Origin: QHWT01 sp963755695
Lineage (GTDB): Bacteria; Acidobacteriota; Vicinamibacteria; Vicinamibacterales; 2-12-FULL-66-21
Length of the DNA stretch: 64,000 nucleotides
Direction: 5' to 3'
NCBI GenBank assembly: GCA_963755695.1
Contig: CAVWLB010000010.1
Span: 620,001 to 684,000, forward strand
Below are positions 56,419 to 64,000 of this stretch, piece after piece. The notes under the pieces were generated by a model, which was not told the DNA's origin, did not search any database, and saw nothing but the letters and a program-made list of their open reading frames with translations. Positions within the stretch are counted from its first letter, which is position 1. The number at the start of each line of letters is the position of its first letter. The translations under genes were made by a program, and so were the position numbers.

Positions 56419-58260
56419 ATGGTCACCAACGACTTGAGTATCCAGGTGGCGACGGTGAATGGGTCCGGGAGCCAGACGGCCAACCTTGTCCTCCTCCGGT
56501 CGATTTTCCAGACGGGCGTGCCGGTCTCCGGCAAGAACATGTTCCCTTCCAATATCGCGGGACTGCCGACCTGGTACACCGTGCGCGCGAACAAGGACGG
56601 CTATGTCGGGCGCAAGAAGGAGGTCGACTTCCTCGTCGCGATGAATGCCGAGACGGCGAAGGAAGACGTGATGTCGCTCGAGCCGGGACGCGCCGTGCTC
56701 TACGACGAGCCGCTCAAGCTCAATACGCTCCGGACCGACCTGACCTTCTACCCGGTGCCGTTCGACAAGATTGTCGCGACCGTCTGCACCGACGCCAAGC
56801 TTCGCCGCCTCGTCAAGAACATGATCTACGACGGCGTCCTCTCGAAGCTGCTCGGCATCGAGATGGCGGAGATGGAGAAGGCGCTGCGCAAGCAGTTCGG
56901 CAAGAAGGCCAAGGCTGCCGAACTGAATCTCGGCGCCCTTCACGCCGGTTTCGCGCATGCAGAAGCGAACCTGACCAAGACCGATCCGTTCACGATCGAG
57001 CGGATGGACAAGACCCGCAACATGGTACTGGTCGAAGGCAACGCCGCCGCGGCGATGGGCTGCATGATGGCCGGCGTCACCGTCGTCGCCTGGTATCCGA
57101 TCACCCCGTCTTCGTCGTTGCCCGAAACGCTGACTGGTTATATGCGGAAGTACCGGATGGACAAGGAAACCGGCAAGGCGACGTTCGCCATCGTTCAGGC
57201 GGAAGACGAGATCGCGGCAATCGGGATGGTCATTGGCGCCGGGTGGGCCGGCGCGCGCGCGATGACCTCCACCGCGGGCCCTGGCATTTCGCTGATGGGA
57301 GAGTTCGCTGGCCTCGCGTATTACGCCGAGGTCCCTGGCGTGGTGTTCGACATTCAGCGGGTCGGCCCGTCGACCGGGCTTCCGACCCGCACCGCACAGG
57401 GCGACCTCGCACAGGTCGCGTTGCTGTCGCACGGCGACACGCGTCACGTAATCCTCCTTCCCAGCTCGCCGGATGAGTGCTACACGATGGCGATGGCGGC
57501 ATTCGATCTCGCCGAGCGTTTTCAGACGCTGTGCTTCGTCCTGAGCGATCTCGATCTCGGGATGAACACCTGGATGTCGGAGCCGTTCAAGTATCCGGAC
57601 CAACCGCTCGATCGCGGGAAGGTCCTCGACGCGGCCACGCTGGCGGGGCTTGGCGGCGACTGGGGACGCTACAAGGACGTCGATGGCGACGGGATCCCGT
57701 ATCGCACGATCCCGGGCGACAAGATGCCGGCCTACTTCGCTCGCGGCTCCGGCCACAACGAGCGCGGCCAGTACAGCGAGCGGCCCGACGATTACCAGAA
57801 CAACGTCGATCGTCTGGCCCGCAAATTCGCGACCGCGAAGCAGTACGTCCCCAGACCAATCGTCGAGGACGCCGACGCGGAAATCGGCATCATCGGCTAC
57901 GGCACGAGCCACTACGCGATTGACGAAAGTCGCGATCAGCTGTCGCGCGAATCCGGAATCACGACCGGCTATCTGCGTCTTCGTGCCTATCCGTTCACCG
58001 ACGAAGTCGCGGCATTCATCACCCGCTACCCGCGCATCTACATCGTCGAGCAGAACCGGGATGCGCAGCTGCGGATGCTGCTGAAGATGGACCTTCCATC
58101 CGAGCTGACCGGTCGGCTGCGCAGCGTGCTGCACTACAACGGCCTGCCGATCGACGCGCGGTCGGTCACTGACGACATTCTGGTGCAGGAGGGGAAGAAG
58201 GAGCGCGCAGCGGCAGGGTCCGAAATCACTGCCGGTGTCGCGGCGGGAGCGGGAGAGTAG
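56419..58260 (+). CDS. korA: 2-oxoacid:ferredoxin oxidoreductase, fused gamma-alpha subunit (2-oxoglutarate type)
   Basis: 613 residues. The N-terminal gamma domain (about 10-190; VNGSGSQTANLVLLRSIFQT, VSGKNMFPSNIAGLPTWYTVR in part) is joined to the alpha part (VLVEGNAAAAMGCMMAGVTVV, AWYPITPSSSLPETLTGYM, QAEDEIAAIGMVIGAGWAGA, TSTAGPGISLMGEFAGLAYY, VQRVGPSTGLPT-like DIQRVGPSTGLPTRTAQGD, LCFVLSDLDLGMNTW). The Y-P-I-T-P-S-S motif marks the substrate site. The fusion and the neighbouring sucCD support 2-oxoglutarate as substrate over pyruvate, with reduced ferredoxin as product. korB follows after a long inverted array. Confidence 0.93.
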   Translation: MVTNDLSIQVATVNGSGSQTANLVLLRSIFQTGVPVSGKNMFPSNIAGLPTWYTVRANKDGYVGRKKEVDFLVAMNAETAKEDVMSLEPGRAVLYDEPLKLNTLRTDLTFYPVPFDKIVATVCTDAKLRRLVKNMIYDGVLSKLLGIEMAEMEKALRKQFGKKAKAAELNLGALHAGFAHAEANLTKTDPFTIERMDKTRNMVLVEGNAAAAMGCMMAGVTVVAWYPITPSSSLPETLTGYMRKYRMDKETGKATFAIVQAEDEIAAIGMVIGAGWAGARAMTSTAGPGISLMGEFAGLAYYAEVPGVVFDIQRVGPSTGLPTRTAQGDLAQVALLSHGDTRHVILLPSSPDECYTMAMAAFDLAERFQTLCFVLSDLDLGMNTWMSEPFKYPDQPLDRGKVLDAATLAGLGGDWGRYKDVDGDGIPYRTIPGDKMPAYFARGSGHNERGQYSERPDDYQNNVDRLARKFATAKQYVPRPIVEDADAEIGIIGYGTSHYAIDESRDQLSRESGITTGYLRLRAYPFTDEVAAFITRYPRIYIVEQNRDAQLRMLLKMDLPSELTGRLRSVLHYNGLPIDARSVTDDILVQEGKKERAAAGSEITAGVAAGAGE

Positions 58261-58263
58261 CGG

Positions 58264-58393
58264 CTTGCAGGCTTCAGGCTTCAGGCTTCAGGCTCCAGGC
58301 TTCAGGGGCCTCAGGCCTGAAGACCCCGGAGCCCGAAGCCAGAAACCCGGAGCCAGAAGCCTGAAGCCTGAAGCCTGAAGCCTGGAGCCTGAA
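58264..58393. repeat. Heptamer array, family C (AGGCTTC/GAAGCCT words), inverted halves
   Basis: About 130 bp. AGGCTTC repeats almost perfectly (CAGGCTTCAGGCTTCAGGC), the switch is near 58312-58325 (GGCCTCAGGCCTGAAG), and then GAAGCCTGAAGCCTGAAGCC follows. It can form a long hairpin in korAB mRNA. It starts 3 bp after the korA stop and ends 2 bp before the korB ATG. The last word, CTGGAGCC, supplies the only Shine-Dalgarno-like GGAG for korB. Confidence 0.92.
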
Positions 58394-58395
58394 TC

Positions 58396-59418
58396 ATGGA
58401 TCCCAAGAAGAATCGTCTCGGATTCGAGATGGCGCCCTACCGCGGAGGCAAGACGACGCTGTGCGCGGGATGCGGCCACAACGCCATTTCCGAGCGCATC
58501 ATCGAGGCCTTCTTCGAGATGGGCGTGGACCCTCGGCAGGTGGTGAAGCTGTCGGGTATCGGATGCTCCAGCAAGAGTCCGGCGTACTTTCTCGGCGGCT
58601 CACATGGCTTCAACTCCGTCCATGGCCGCATGCCGTCGGTCGGAACCGGCGCGATGCTGGCGAACCGCAAGCTGATTGCGATCGGGATCAGCGGTGACGG
58701 CGATACCGGCGCGATCGGCATCGGCCAGTTCGTGCACCTGATGCGGCGCAACGTGCCGCTGATCTACGTCATCGAGGACAACGGCTGTTACGGACTCACC
58801 AAGGGTCAGTTTTCGCCGACCGCCGACGTCGGTTCCGTCCTCAAGAACGGCATCGTCAACGATCTGCAGCCGATCGATTCGTGCATGCTGGCGATTCAGC
58901 TCGGCGCGTCGTTCGTCGCGCGATCCTTTTCCGGCGACAAGAAGCAACTGCTGTCGATTCTGAAGGCTTCGCTCGGCCATCGTGGGACCTGCATGATTGA
59001 CGTGATCTCGCCATGCGTGACCTTCAACGACCACGAGGGCTCGACCAAGAGCTATGCCTACGCGAAGGAGCACGACGAGGTGCTCGGCGACATCAGTTTC
59101 GTTCCCTACTTCGAGGACATCAGCATCGAGTACGATCCCGGCACCACCACACAGGTCACGTTGCACGACGGCTCGAAGCTGTATCTCAAGAAGGTCGCCG
59201 AGAATTACGATCCGACCGACAAGCTGGCGGCGATCAGCCTGCTGCACGAAACGTCACGTCGCGGAGAGTTCGCGACCGGCGTCCTCTACGTCGAGCCGGA
59301 CAAAGATGACTTCGTGACGCTGCTCAACCTGGTGGACGAACCGTTGTCGACCCTGCCGCTCACCAGGGTGCGGCCCGGACCCGAAGTGCTCGAACAATTG
59401 ATGGAATCTCTCAGATGA
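58396..59418 (+). CDS. korB: 2-oxoacid:ferredoxin oxidoreductase beta subunit (2-oxoglutarate type)
   Basis: 340 residues. Thiamine-diphosphate domain with TTLCAGCGHNAISERIIEAF, KLSGIGCSSKSPAYFLGGSH, VHGRMPSVGTGAMLANRKL, GISGDGDTGAIGIGQFVHLM (the G-D-G Mg/ThDP motif), IYVIEDNGCYGLTKGQFSPT and HRGTCMIDVISPCVTFNDHEG. No 4Fe-4S ferredoxin domain is fused; the Cys residues present could ligate one cluster. The start relies on GGAG inside the preceding repeat. The stop overlaps the next gene (ATGA at 59415). Confidence 0.95.
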   Translation: MDPKKNRLGFEMAPYRGGKTTLCAGCGHNAISERIIEAFFEMGVDPRQVVKLSGIGCSSKSPAYFLGGSHGFNSVHGRMPSVGTGAMLANRKLIAIGISGDGDTGAIGIGQFVHLMRRNVPLIYVIEDNGCYGLTKGQFSPTADVGSVLKNGIVNDLQPIDSCMLAIQLGASFVARSFSGDKKQLLSILKASLGHRGTCMIDVISPCVTFNDHEGSTKSYAYAKEHDEVLGDISFVPYFEDISIEYDPGTTTQVTLHDGSKLYLKKVAENYDPTDKLAAISLLHETSRRGEFATGVLYVEPDKDDFVTLLNLVDEPLSTLPLTRVRPGPEVLEQLMESLR

Positions 59419-61472
59419 AAAAGCTCGCCCTGCTCGCATTCGCAGCATTCCTTGCCGCCAGCCCGGCCATCGCCGAGAAGCGAGAGCTGTCGGTCGATGA
59501 CATCTATAACCTGAAGGACGTCCGCGATCCGCAACGGTCGCCAGACGGCAAGTGGGTTGCCTTCGTCGTGTCCCGCGCAATCAAAGATACCGACAAGAAC
59601 GATACCGACGTCTGGATGGCGAACTGGGATGGCGGACAGGAGATCCAGTTGACGTCGACGCCCGAGAACGAATCGTCGCCCCGATGGAGCCCCGACAACA
59701 AGTATCTGGCATTCATCTCATCCCGGCAGGGCGCCAAGGGCGGGCAGGTGTGGCTGCTGAACCGCGCGGGCGGTGAAGCGATCAAGCTGACCGACGTCAA
59801 GGGAGGCGTCTCCGAATACGCCTGGTCGCCCGATAGCAAGCGGCTGGTGCTGGTCGTCAACGTCCCCGATCCGCGCGATCCCGAAGAGGATGACGACAAG
59901 ACCCCGGCGGACAAGGACAAGAAGAAAACCGCACCGCCGGTTGTCGTCGACAGGTATCACTTCAAAGAGGACGTGAGCGGATACCTGCGCAACGAGCGGA
60001 CCCACTTGGATCTGTTCGACGTGAGCACGAAGAAGTCGGACATCCTCACCCCGGGGACCTTCAACGAAGAGTTGCCGGTCTGGTCGCCCGATGGGACGCA
60101 GATCGCCTTCGTCAGCAAGCGCGGAAAAGGCGATCTCGATCGCGACGACAACACCGATGTCTACGTCATCGACGCCAGGATCGGCGCCGAGCCGCGGCAG
60201 TTGACGACGTCGCCGGCTTCCGATGGAAATGGCCATGTCGCGTGGAGCCCCGACGGGAAGCAGATTGCCTATCTCACCGGAGAAGAAGTCAAGTACTCCG
60301 CCTACAACCAGAACAAGCTCGCGATCGTTGCCGCAACCGGCGGTCAGCCGCGCTTGATAGCGGAGTCCCTCGACCGACCGATCCATCAGCCGATCTGGTC
60401 AGCGGACGGCAAATCGCTCACGCTGGTGGTCGTCGACGACCGCTCGCAGTATCCGGCGCGCATCGATGTCGGCTCCGGCCGGCTCGAGCGCCTGGTTGAC
60501 GGTCCTCGCGTCGTCGGCAATCTCACGACCGCGACCTCGGACAGTAGCCTTGCAGTACTAGCGTCGACCGATACCGAGCCGCCGGAAGTCGCCGCGCTCG
60601 AAGGCGGGAAGCTGCGCAGGCTGTCACATCAGAACGACGAATGGCTGTCGAAGATTCTTCTCGGGACGACTGAGGAGTTCACCTCGACCAGCAAGGACGG
60701 CACGGAAGTGCACGGCCTGATCGTGAAGCCGGCGACCTACCGGCAGGGTGAGAAATACCCCACGCTGCTTCGCATCCATGGCGGACCGAACGGACAGGAC
60801 GAACATTCGTTCAGTTTCGAACGCGAGCTGTTTGCGGCAAATGGATACCTGGTCGTCGCGGTCAACTATCGCGGCAGCAACGGGCGTGGCAGTGGTTACC
60901 AGAAAGCCATCTTTGCCGACTGGGGCGACAAGGAAGTGGTCGACCTGCTCGGGGCGATGGATCACGTGCAGAAGATTGGGCTGGCCGATCCGGATCGGCT
61001 CGGCATCGGCGGCTGGAGCTACGGCGGGATCCTGACCGACTATTCGATTGCCACCGACGGTCGTTTCAAGGCGGCGACCAGCGGCGCCGGAAGCGCCTTG
61101 CAGTTGTCGATGTACGGCGTCGACGAATACATCACGCAATACGAGAACGAGATCGGTCCTCCCTGGAAGGCGCAGGACCTGTGGATCAAGATCTCGTATC
61201 CGTTCTTTCACGCCGATCGCATCAAGACGCCGACGCTGTTTCTCGGCGGCGACAAGGACTTCAACGTGCCGCTGGTCGGGGGAGAGCAGATGTATCAGGC
61301 GCTGCGCAGCCTGAACGTCGATACTCAGCTCGTCATCTATCCAGGGCAGTATCACGGGATTACGATCCCGAGCTACAAGGTCGATCGGCTGCAGCGCTAC
61401 CTGGATTGGTATGCGAAGTATTTGAAGAAGCCGGTCACGACGACCTCGGCCTCGGGTGGGCCGGATCGGTAG
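59415..61472 (+). CDS. S9 family prolyl oligopeptidase-type peptidase, exported
   Basis: 685 residues. Signal peptide MKKLALLAFAAFLAASPAIA. The beta-propeller part has repeated W-S-P-D-G/N-K units (PDGKWVAFVVSRAIKDTDKN, WSPDNKYLAFISSRQGAKGG, WSPDSKRLVLVVN, WSPDGTQIAFVSKRGKGD, WSPDGKQIAYLTG). The alpha/beta-hydrolase part carries the triad: Ser in IGGWSYGGILTDY, Asp in LFLGGDKDFNVPLVG and His in YPGQYHGITIP. Likely a periplasmic acyl- or dipeptidyl-peptidase. It overlaps korB by 4 bp, an odd partner for a TCA operon. Confidence 0.94.
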   Translation: MKKLALLAFAAFLAASPAIAEKRELSVDDIYNLKDVRDPQRSPDGKWVAFVVSRAIKDTDKNDTDVWMANWDGGQEIQLTSTPENESSPRWSPDNKYLAFISSRQGAKGGQVWLLNRAGGEAIKLTDVKGGVSEYAWSPDSKRLVLVVNVPDPRDPEEDDDKTPADKDKKKTAPPVVVDRYHFKEDVSGYLRNERTHLDLFDVSTKKSDILTPGTFNEELPVWSPDGTQIAFVSKRGKGDLDRDDNTDVYVIDARIGAEPRQLTTSPASDGNGHVAWSPDGKQIAYLTGEEVKYSAYNQNKLAIVAATGGQPRLIAESLDRPIHQPIWSADGKSLTLVVVDDRSQYPARIDVGSGRLERLVDGPRVVGNLTTATSDSSLAVLASTDTEPPEVAALEGGKLRRLSHQNDEWLSKILLGTTEEFTSTSKDGTEVHGLIVKPATYRQGEKYPTLLRIHGGPNGQDEHSFSFERELFAANGYLVVAVNYRGSNGRGSGYQKAIFADWGDKEVVDLLGAMDHVQKIGLADPDRLGIGGWSYGGILTDYSIATDGRFKAATSGAGSALQLSMYGVDEYITQYENEIGPPWKAQDLWIKISYPFFHADRIKTPTLFLGGDKDFNVPLVGGEQMYQALRSLNVDTQLVIYPGQYHGITIPSYKVDRLQRYLDWYAKYLKKPVTTTSASGGPDR

Positions 61473-61493
61473 ACCGCGCGGCCGCCGCCGACG

Positions 61494-61679
61494 TCAGCCT
61501 TGCGTGTCGTCCAGATTCGCCCCGAGCACGTCTTCGGCGATGCGATCGCAGTCTGTCGGAAGGCCCTGGTCGTTGAGCGCGGGGGCGTTGGCATTTCCTT
61601 GTTGTGGTGTGTCGGTGGGGCGGTCACCCTCGACCGCACCCTCGTGCTGATCCGGCGCTTCGCGCTGCTGTCCTTTCAT
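61494..61679 (-). CDS. Small acidic hypothetical protein (61 aa)
   Basis: Begins MKGQQREAPDQHEGAVEGD and ends IAEDVLGANLDDTQG. Rich in Asp, Glu, Gln and Pro, with no Cys pair or membrane span, so probably disordered. AGGTGG 4 bases before the ATG is a strong ribosome site, and the AT-rich TATATAAT segment just upstream may be a promoter in both directions. The composition is unlike shadow frames. Function unknown. Confidence 0.6.
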   Translation of the reverse strand: MKGQQREAPDQHEGAVEGDRPTDTPQQGNANAPALNDQGLPTDCDRIAEDVLGANLDDTQG

Positions 61680-61692
61680 GCTCACCACCTTA

Positions 61693-61698
61693 TATAAT
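61693..61698 (+). promoter_or_regulatory. Candidate -10 box (TATAAT) for ndk
   Basis: TATAAT lies 9 bases before the ndk ATG in an otherwise GC-rich region; no good -35 hexamer is seen. If used, ndk mRNA would be almost leaderless, which fits the lack of a Shine-Dalgarno there. The same AT-rich spot could serve the minus-strand small gene. Confidence 0.35.
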
Positions 61699-61707
61699 TG
61701 TTCGGAT

Positions 61708-62127
61708 ATGGCAGAACAGACGCTCGCAATCATCAAGCCAGACGCCGTGAACGCTCGCAACTCGGGCAAGATCATTCAGCGCATCGAGGAGGCCGGATTC
61801 ACTATCCGTGCCATGCGGCTCCTGAACCTGTCGAGAAGGGAAGCCGAGGGGTTTTACGCGGTCCACCGCGAGCGGCCGTTCTTCGGCAGTCTGACGGCAT
61901 TCATGTCGTCGGGCCCGGCCATTGTGATGGCCCTGGAGGCGCCGGATGCGATCAGGAAGTGGCGTACGCTGATGGGCGCGACCGACCCGGCAAAGGCGGA
62001 CGCCGGGACCTTGCGCAAGGAGTTTGGCGCGTCGATCGAGAACAATGCGACGCATGGCTCGGACGCGCGTGAAACCGCGAGCTTCGAACTGGGTTATTTC
62101 TTTCCTGGTATCGAGCTGGTGCAGTAA
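61708..62127 (+). CDS. ndk: Nucleoside diphosphate kinase
   Basis: 139 residues from ATG 61708 (MAEQTLAIIKPDAVNARNSG). Motifs are AEGFYAVHRERPFFGSLTAFMSSGP and the active-site NATHGSDARETASFEL, with the phosphohistidine in THGSD. It balances NTP pools using ATP. An in-frame ATG at 61678 overlaps the AT-rich putative promoter and is rejected. DUF2905 and dcd follow closely, giving a small nucleotide group. Confidence 0.96.
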   Translation: MAEQTLAIIKPDAVNARNSGKIIQRIEEAGFTIRAMRLLNLSRREAEGFYAVHRERPFFGSLTAFMSSGPAIVMALEAPDAIRKWRTLMGATDPAKADAGTLRKEFGASIENNATHGSDARETASFELGYFFPGIELVQ

Positions 62128-62139
62128 CCGGAAGGTCTT

Positions 62140-62334
62140 GTGGGACGGCTGCTCGTTGGCGTGGGGCTGCTCATTGCCGGCATTGGCGTGCTGGTGATGC
62201 TGGGACTGCCGATTGGACGGCTTCCTGGCGACATCGTGCTCCGCCGCGGCAGCGGCACGTTCTACTTCCCGCTGGCGACCTCGATTCTGGTGAGTGTCAT
62301 CCTCACGTTGCTGATGATGTTTTTCCGCCGGTAG
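62140..62334 (+). CDS. DUF2905 small membrane protein
   Basis: 64 residues from GTG 62140. Two membrane spans, LLVGVGLLIAGIGVLVMLGL and FPLATSILVSVILTLLMMFF, flank the family signature IGRLPGDIVLRRGSGTFYFP. Function of the family is unknown. It sits 12 bp after ndk and 8 bp before dcd, all plus strand, with GAAGG upstream. Confidence 0.9.
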   Translation: MGRLLVGVGLLIAGIGVLVMLGLPIGRLPGDIVLRRGSGTFYFPLATSILVSVILTLLMMFFRR

Positions 62335-62342
62335 ACCGACGC

Positions 62343-62897
62343 ATGGCAATCAAAGCGGACAAGTGGATCAAGCGCATGGCCCTCGAGCACGGGATGATCG
62401 AGCCGTTCGAGGATCGGCAAGTGCGCGTCGGCATCGTGTCGTATGGATTGTCGTCGTACGGGTACGACATCCGAGTCGCCGACGAATTCAAGGTGTTCAC
62501 CAACATCAACAACACGGTGGTCGATCCAAAGAATTTCGACCCGCGGTCGTTCGTCGACATCAAGACCGACGTCTGCATTGTCCCGCCGAACTCGTTTGCC
62601 CTCGCCCGGACGATCGAGTATTTCCGGATCCCGCGCGACATTCTCACCGTGTGCCTCGGGAAATCCACCTACGCGCGCTGTGGCATCATCGTCAACGTCA
62701 CGCCGTTCGAGCCGGAATGGGAAGGGTTCGTCACCCTCGAGATCTCGAACACCACGCCGCTGCCCGCGAAGATTTACGCCAACGAGGGGATCGCACAGGT
62801 GCTGTTCTTCCAGAGCGACGAGCCGTGCGAGGTGTCGTACGCGGACAAGAAGGGCAAGTATCTGAAGCAGCGCGGCGTCACGCTGCCGAAAATTTGA
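62343..62897 (+). CDS. dcd: dCTP deaminase
   Basis: 184 residues. Turns dCTP into dUTP for dTTP synthesis. Motifs are ALEHGMIEPFEDRQVR, SYGLSSYGYDIRVADEFKVF, FVPPNSFALA-like IVPPNSFALARTIEYFRIP, VCLGKSTYARCGIIVNVTPFEPEWEG (in part, with the catalytic Glu region) and LEISNTTPLPAKIYANEGIAQVLF. Length and motifs fit Dcd, not dUTPase. Last gene of the ndk group; a repeat array starts right after its stop. Confidence 0.96.
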   Translation: MAIKADKWIKRMALEHGMIEPFEDRQVRVGIVSYGLSSYGYDIRVADEFKVFTNINNTVVDPKNFDPRSFVDIKTDVCIVPPNSFALARTIEYFRIPRDILTVCLGKSTYARCGIIVNVTPFEPEWEGFVTLEISNTTPLPAKIYANEGIAQVLFFQSDEPCEVSYADKKGKYLKQRGVTLPKI

Positions 62898-62898
62898 C

Positions 62899-62994
62899 GT
62901 GGTGATTGCTGGAACCCAGTGATCCGGTGATTTCCATCACCAGTTCACCGATTCACCAATCACCAATTCACCAATCACCAATTCACCAAATTCG
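62899..62994. repeat. Heptamer array, family B (GGTGATT/AATCACC words), inverted halves
   Basis: GTGGTGATTGCTGG and CGGTGATTTCC on one side, then, past a switch near 62934, CACCAATTCACCAATCACC repeated. The period is 7-8 bp (CAATCAC). It starts right after the dcd stop and runs to the ATG of the next gene, which therefore has no Shine-Dalgarno. Confidence 0.9.
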
Positions 62995-63315
62995 ATGCCC
63001 CCCGATCCTCTGACGCACGTTCCCGTCGCTGCCGGTCTCGCGTATATCGAGCGCATCCAGCGCCTGCCATCGAAATTCACCGCGACGCTGGCGGCGGATC
63101 CCGGCAACCGGTTCAACCTGACCGCTGTCGTGGTACTGGTCAATGGCGAGAAGGTCGGCTACCTGCCGGCCGATCTGTCGCGCCGGTATCACGAAATTGT
63201 GAAGGCCAGAACCTGTGAGTGTCCCGGACGCCGCGTGCCCGTCGCCACGCTCGAGCTCACCGGCGTCGAGTTGCTGCTCGATCTCTCGAACGTGCCATGC
63301 GCGCCGCCGGCGTAG
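62995..63315 (+). CDS. HIRAN-like small protein (106 aa)
   Basis: Residues about 22-70 read FTATLAADPGNRFNLTAVVV and VNGEKVGYLPADLSRRYHEI. The N-x-x-x-x-A-V-x-V and G-Y-L-P elements resemble the HIRAN fold, which binds DNA ends in larger proteins. Two Cys follow (RTCECPGRR) and one sits at the end (NVPCAPP). It stands alone as a single small domain. There is no ribosome site because the preceding array reaches the ATG. Its end overlaps the start of the next gene by about 19 bp. Confidence 0.6.
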   Translation: MPPDPLTHVPVAAGLAYIERIQRLPSKFTATLAADPGNRFNLTAVVVLVNGEKVGYLPADLSRRYHEIVKARTCECPGRRVPVATLELTGVELLLDLSNVPCAPPA

Positions 63316-64000
63316 GACTGCTGGTTGCCCTCGCGCTCGGCGCGCAAAGGCCGTCGCCTGCGCCCGCGGTTTCGCCCGGCTTTCAGCCACCCCAATGGAC
63401 GCTGCCGGAGTCAGCCGAGCGCGCATATGAGGCGGTCGCGACTCGCGTCGATGGTACGGCGGCGATGGACATCGTGCGGTTCATGGATCAGGTACTGGCG
63501 CCTCGCGGCCAATCCCGGCTTCAACGCGTCAATCGATCACATCCAACAGCGGTTGCGCGCGGCGGGGTTGACCACGCGCATCGAGGAATTCCAGCCGCGT
63601 TCGAAGGGATGGGACTACGACATCGGCACGGTGGCGTTCGCCGACAGCGGCGAGGTGCTGCTCTCGCGCGAGCGCGACCGTGTGTCGCTGTGCATCAATT
63701 CGTTCTCGACGCCTGAGGGCGGGGTGGAAGTTCCTCTCGTCGACGTGGGCAGCGGCGCGGCGCCAGCCGACTACGACGGCAAGAACGTCAAGGGCGCTGT
63801 AGTGCTTGGATCCGCGGGGGTGGGGCAGCTGTGGCAGCAGGCGGTTCAGGTGCGCGGCGCGGTTGGCGTCATCTCCACCGAGATCGCCTCCTATATCCGT
63901 CCCGGCGATCCGCATCAGTTCACGTCTCCCGATCAGTGGGACGTGCTGCAGTGGAGCAGCGTGCCCTACGATGCGGATCGGAAGGCGTTCGGGTTCAAGT
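63297..64000 (+). CDS. Exported M28-type aminopeptidase, 5' part, one frameshift, cut by window end
   Basis: ATG 63297 opens a signal peptide (MRAAGVGLLVALALGAQRPS). After about 70 residues (ERAYEAVATRVDGTAAMDIVRFMDQVL) the frame shifts near 63505, and the next frame gives NPGFNASIDHIQQRLRAAGL, TRIEEFQPRSKGWDYDIG, DYDGKNVKGAVVLGSAGVGQ and a PA-domain-like QVRGAVGVISTEIASYIRP. This layout (helical cap, PA domain) is that of secreted M28 peptidases; the metal-binding region lies beyond the window, so the class is inferred. Confidence 0.65.

Overview
The window is GC-rich chromosomal DNA from a Gram-negative bacterium. It carries KDO/LPS synthesis genes, an outer-membrane secretin with PilMNOP, LolA and PEP-CTERM proteins. 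The gene content, a ferredoxin-dependent 2-oxoglutarate oxidoreductase, large S9/M28 peptidases and peculiar 7-bp-period intergenic repeats suggest Acidobacteriota, perhaps the Vicinamibacteria. That placement is inference: there is no rRNA here. No phage, insertion sequence, CRISPR array or plasmid gene is visible.

Layout. 1-4735 (+) holds peptidoglycan precursor genes (mpl, murB, murA) with 5-oxoprolinase subunits pxpB/pxpC between them; every gene here is split by many small indels that look like poor consensus at a contig end. 4797-13093 (-) holds a TPR-secretin, lolA, a PolX-like PHP protein, a rhodanese-like protein without its cysteine, a 55-residue zinc-ribbon protein and a very large pseudokinase/coiled-coil/PEGA membrane protein. 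13385-17841 has a small hypothetical, an ABC-2 exporter pair, two PEP-CTERM proteins, a small membrane protein and tRNA-Ala(CGC). 17923-23411 (-) is the translation cluster rplM-rpsI-rpsB-tsf-pyrH-frr followed by threonine synthase.

23848-31581 (+) is pilMNOPQ followed by two lipoproteins and a TPR protein. 31587-39862 (+) holds an M24 peptidase, accB-accC, thiE, an amino-acid permease, a K+ channel, folD and coaE. 39973-46043 (-) is a KDO cluster, kdsB-pyrG-kdsA-kdsD-kdsC-lapB: pyrG supplies the CTP that KdsB uses. A GspC/PilP-like protein and serA follow. 48527-59418 is a TCA block: icd and mdh (+), sdhCAB (-), sucCD and korAB (+), where ferredoxin-linked KorAB takes the place of the NAD-linked 2-oxoglutarate dehydrogenase. 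59415-64000 holds an S9 peptidase, ndk, dcd, small proteins and the start of an M28 peptidase.

The most unusual signal is not a gene. Eight gene-gene gaps are filled by degenerate tandem arrays with a 7-bp period whose words are related by single-base changes (CAATCTT, CAGTCTT, CAGGCTT, CAATCAC and similar). Most arrays switch to the reverse complement halfway, so they could fold into long hairpins. They begin a few bases after a stop codon and often run up to the next start codon, sometimes leaving no Shine-Dalgarno sequence. I know of no named family matching this behaviour, and I regard it as the best candidate for an undescribed element here.
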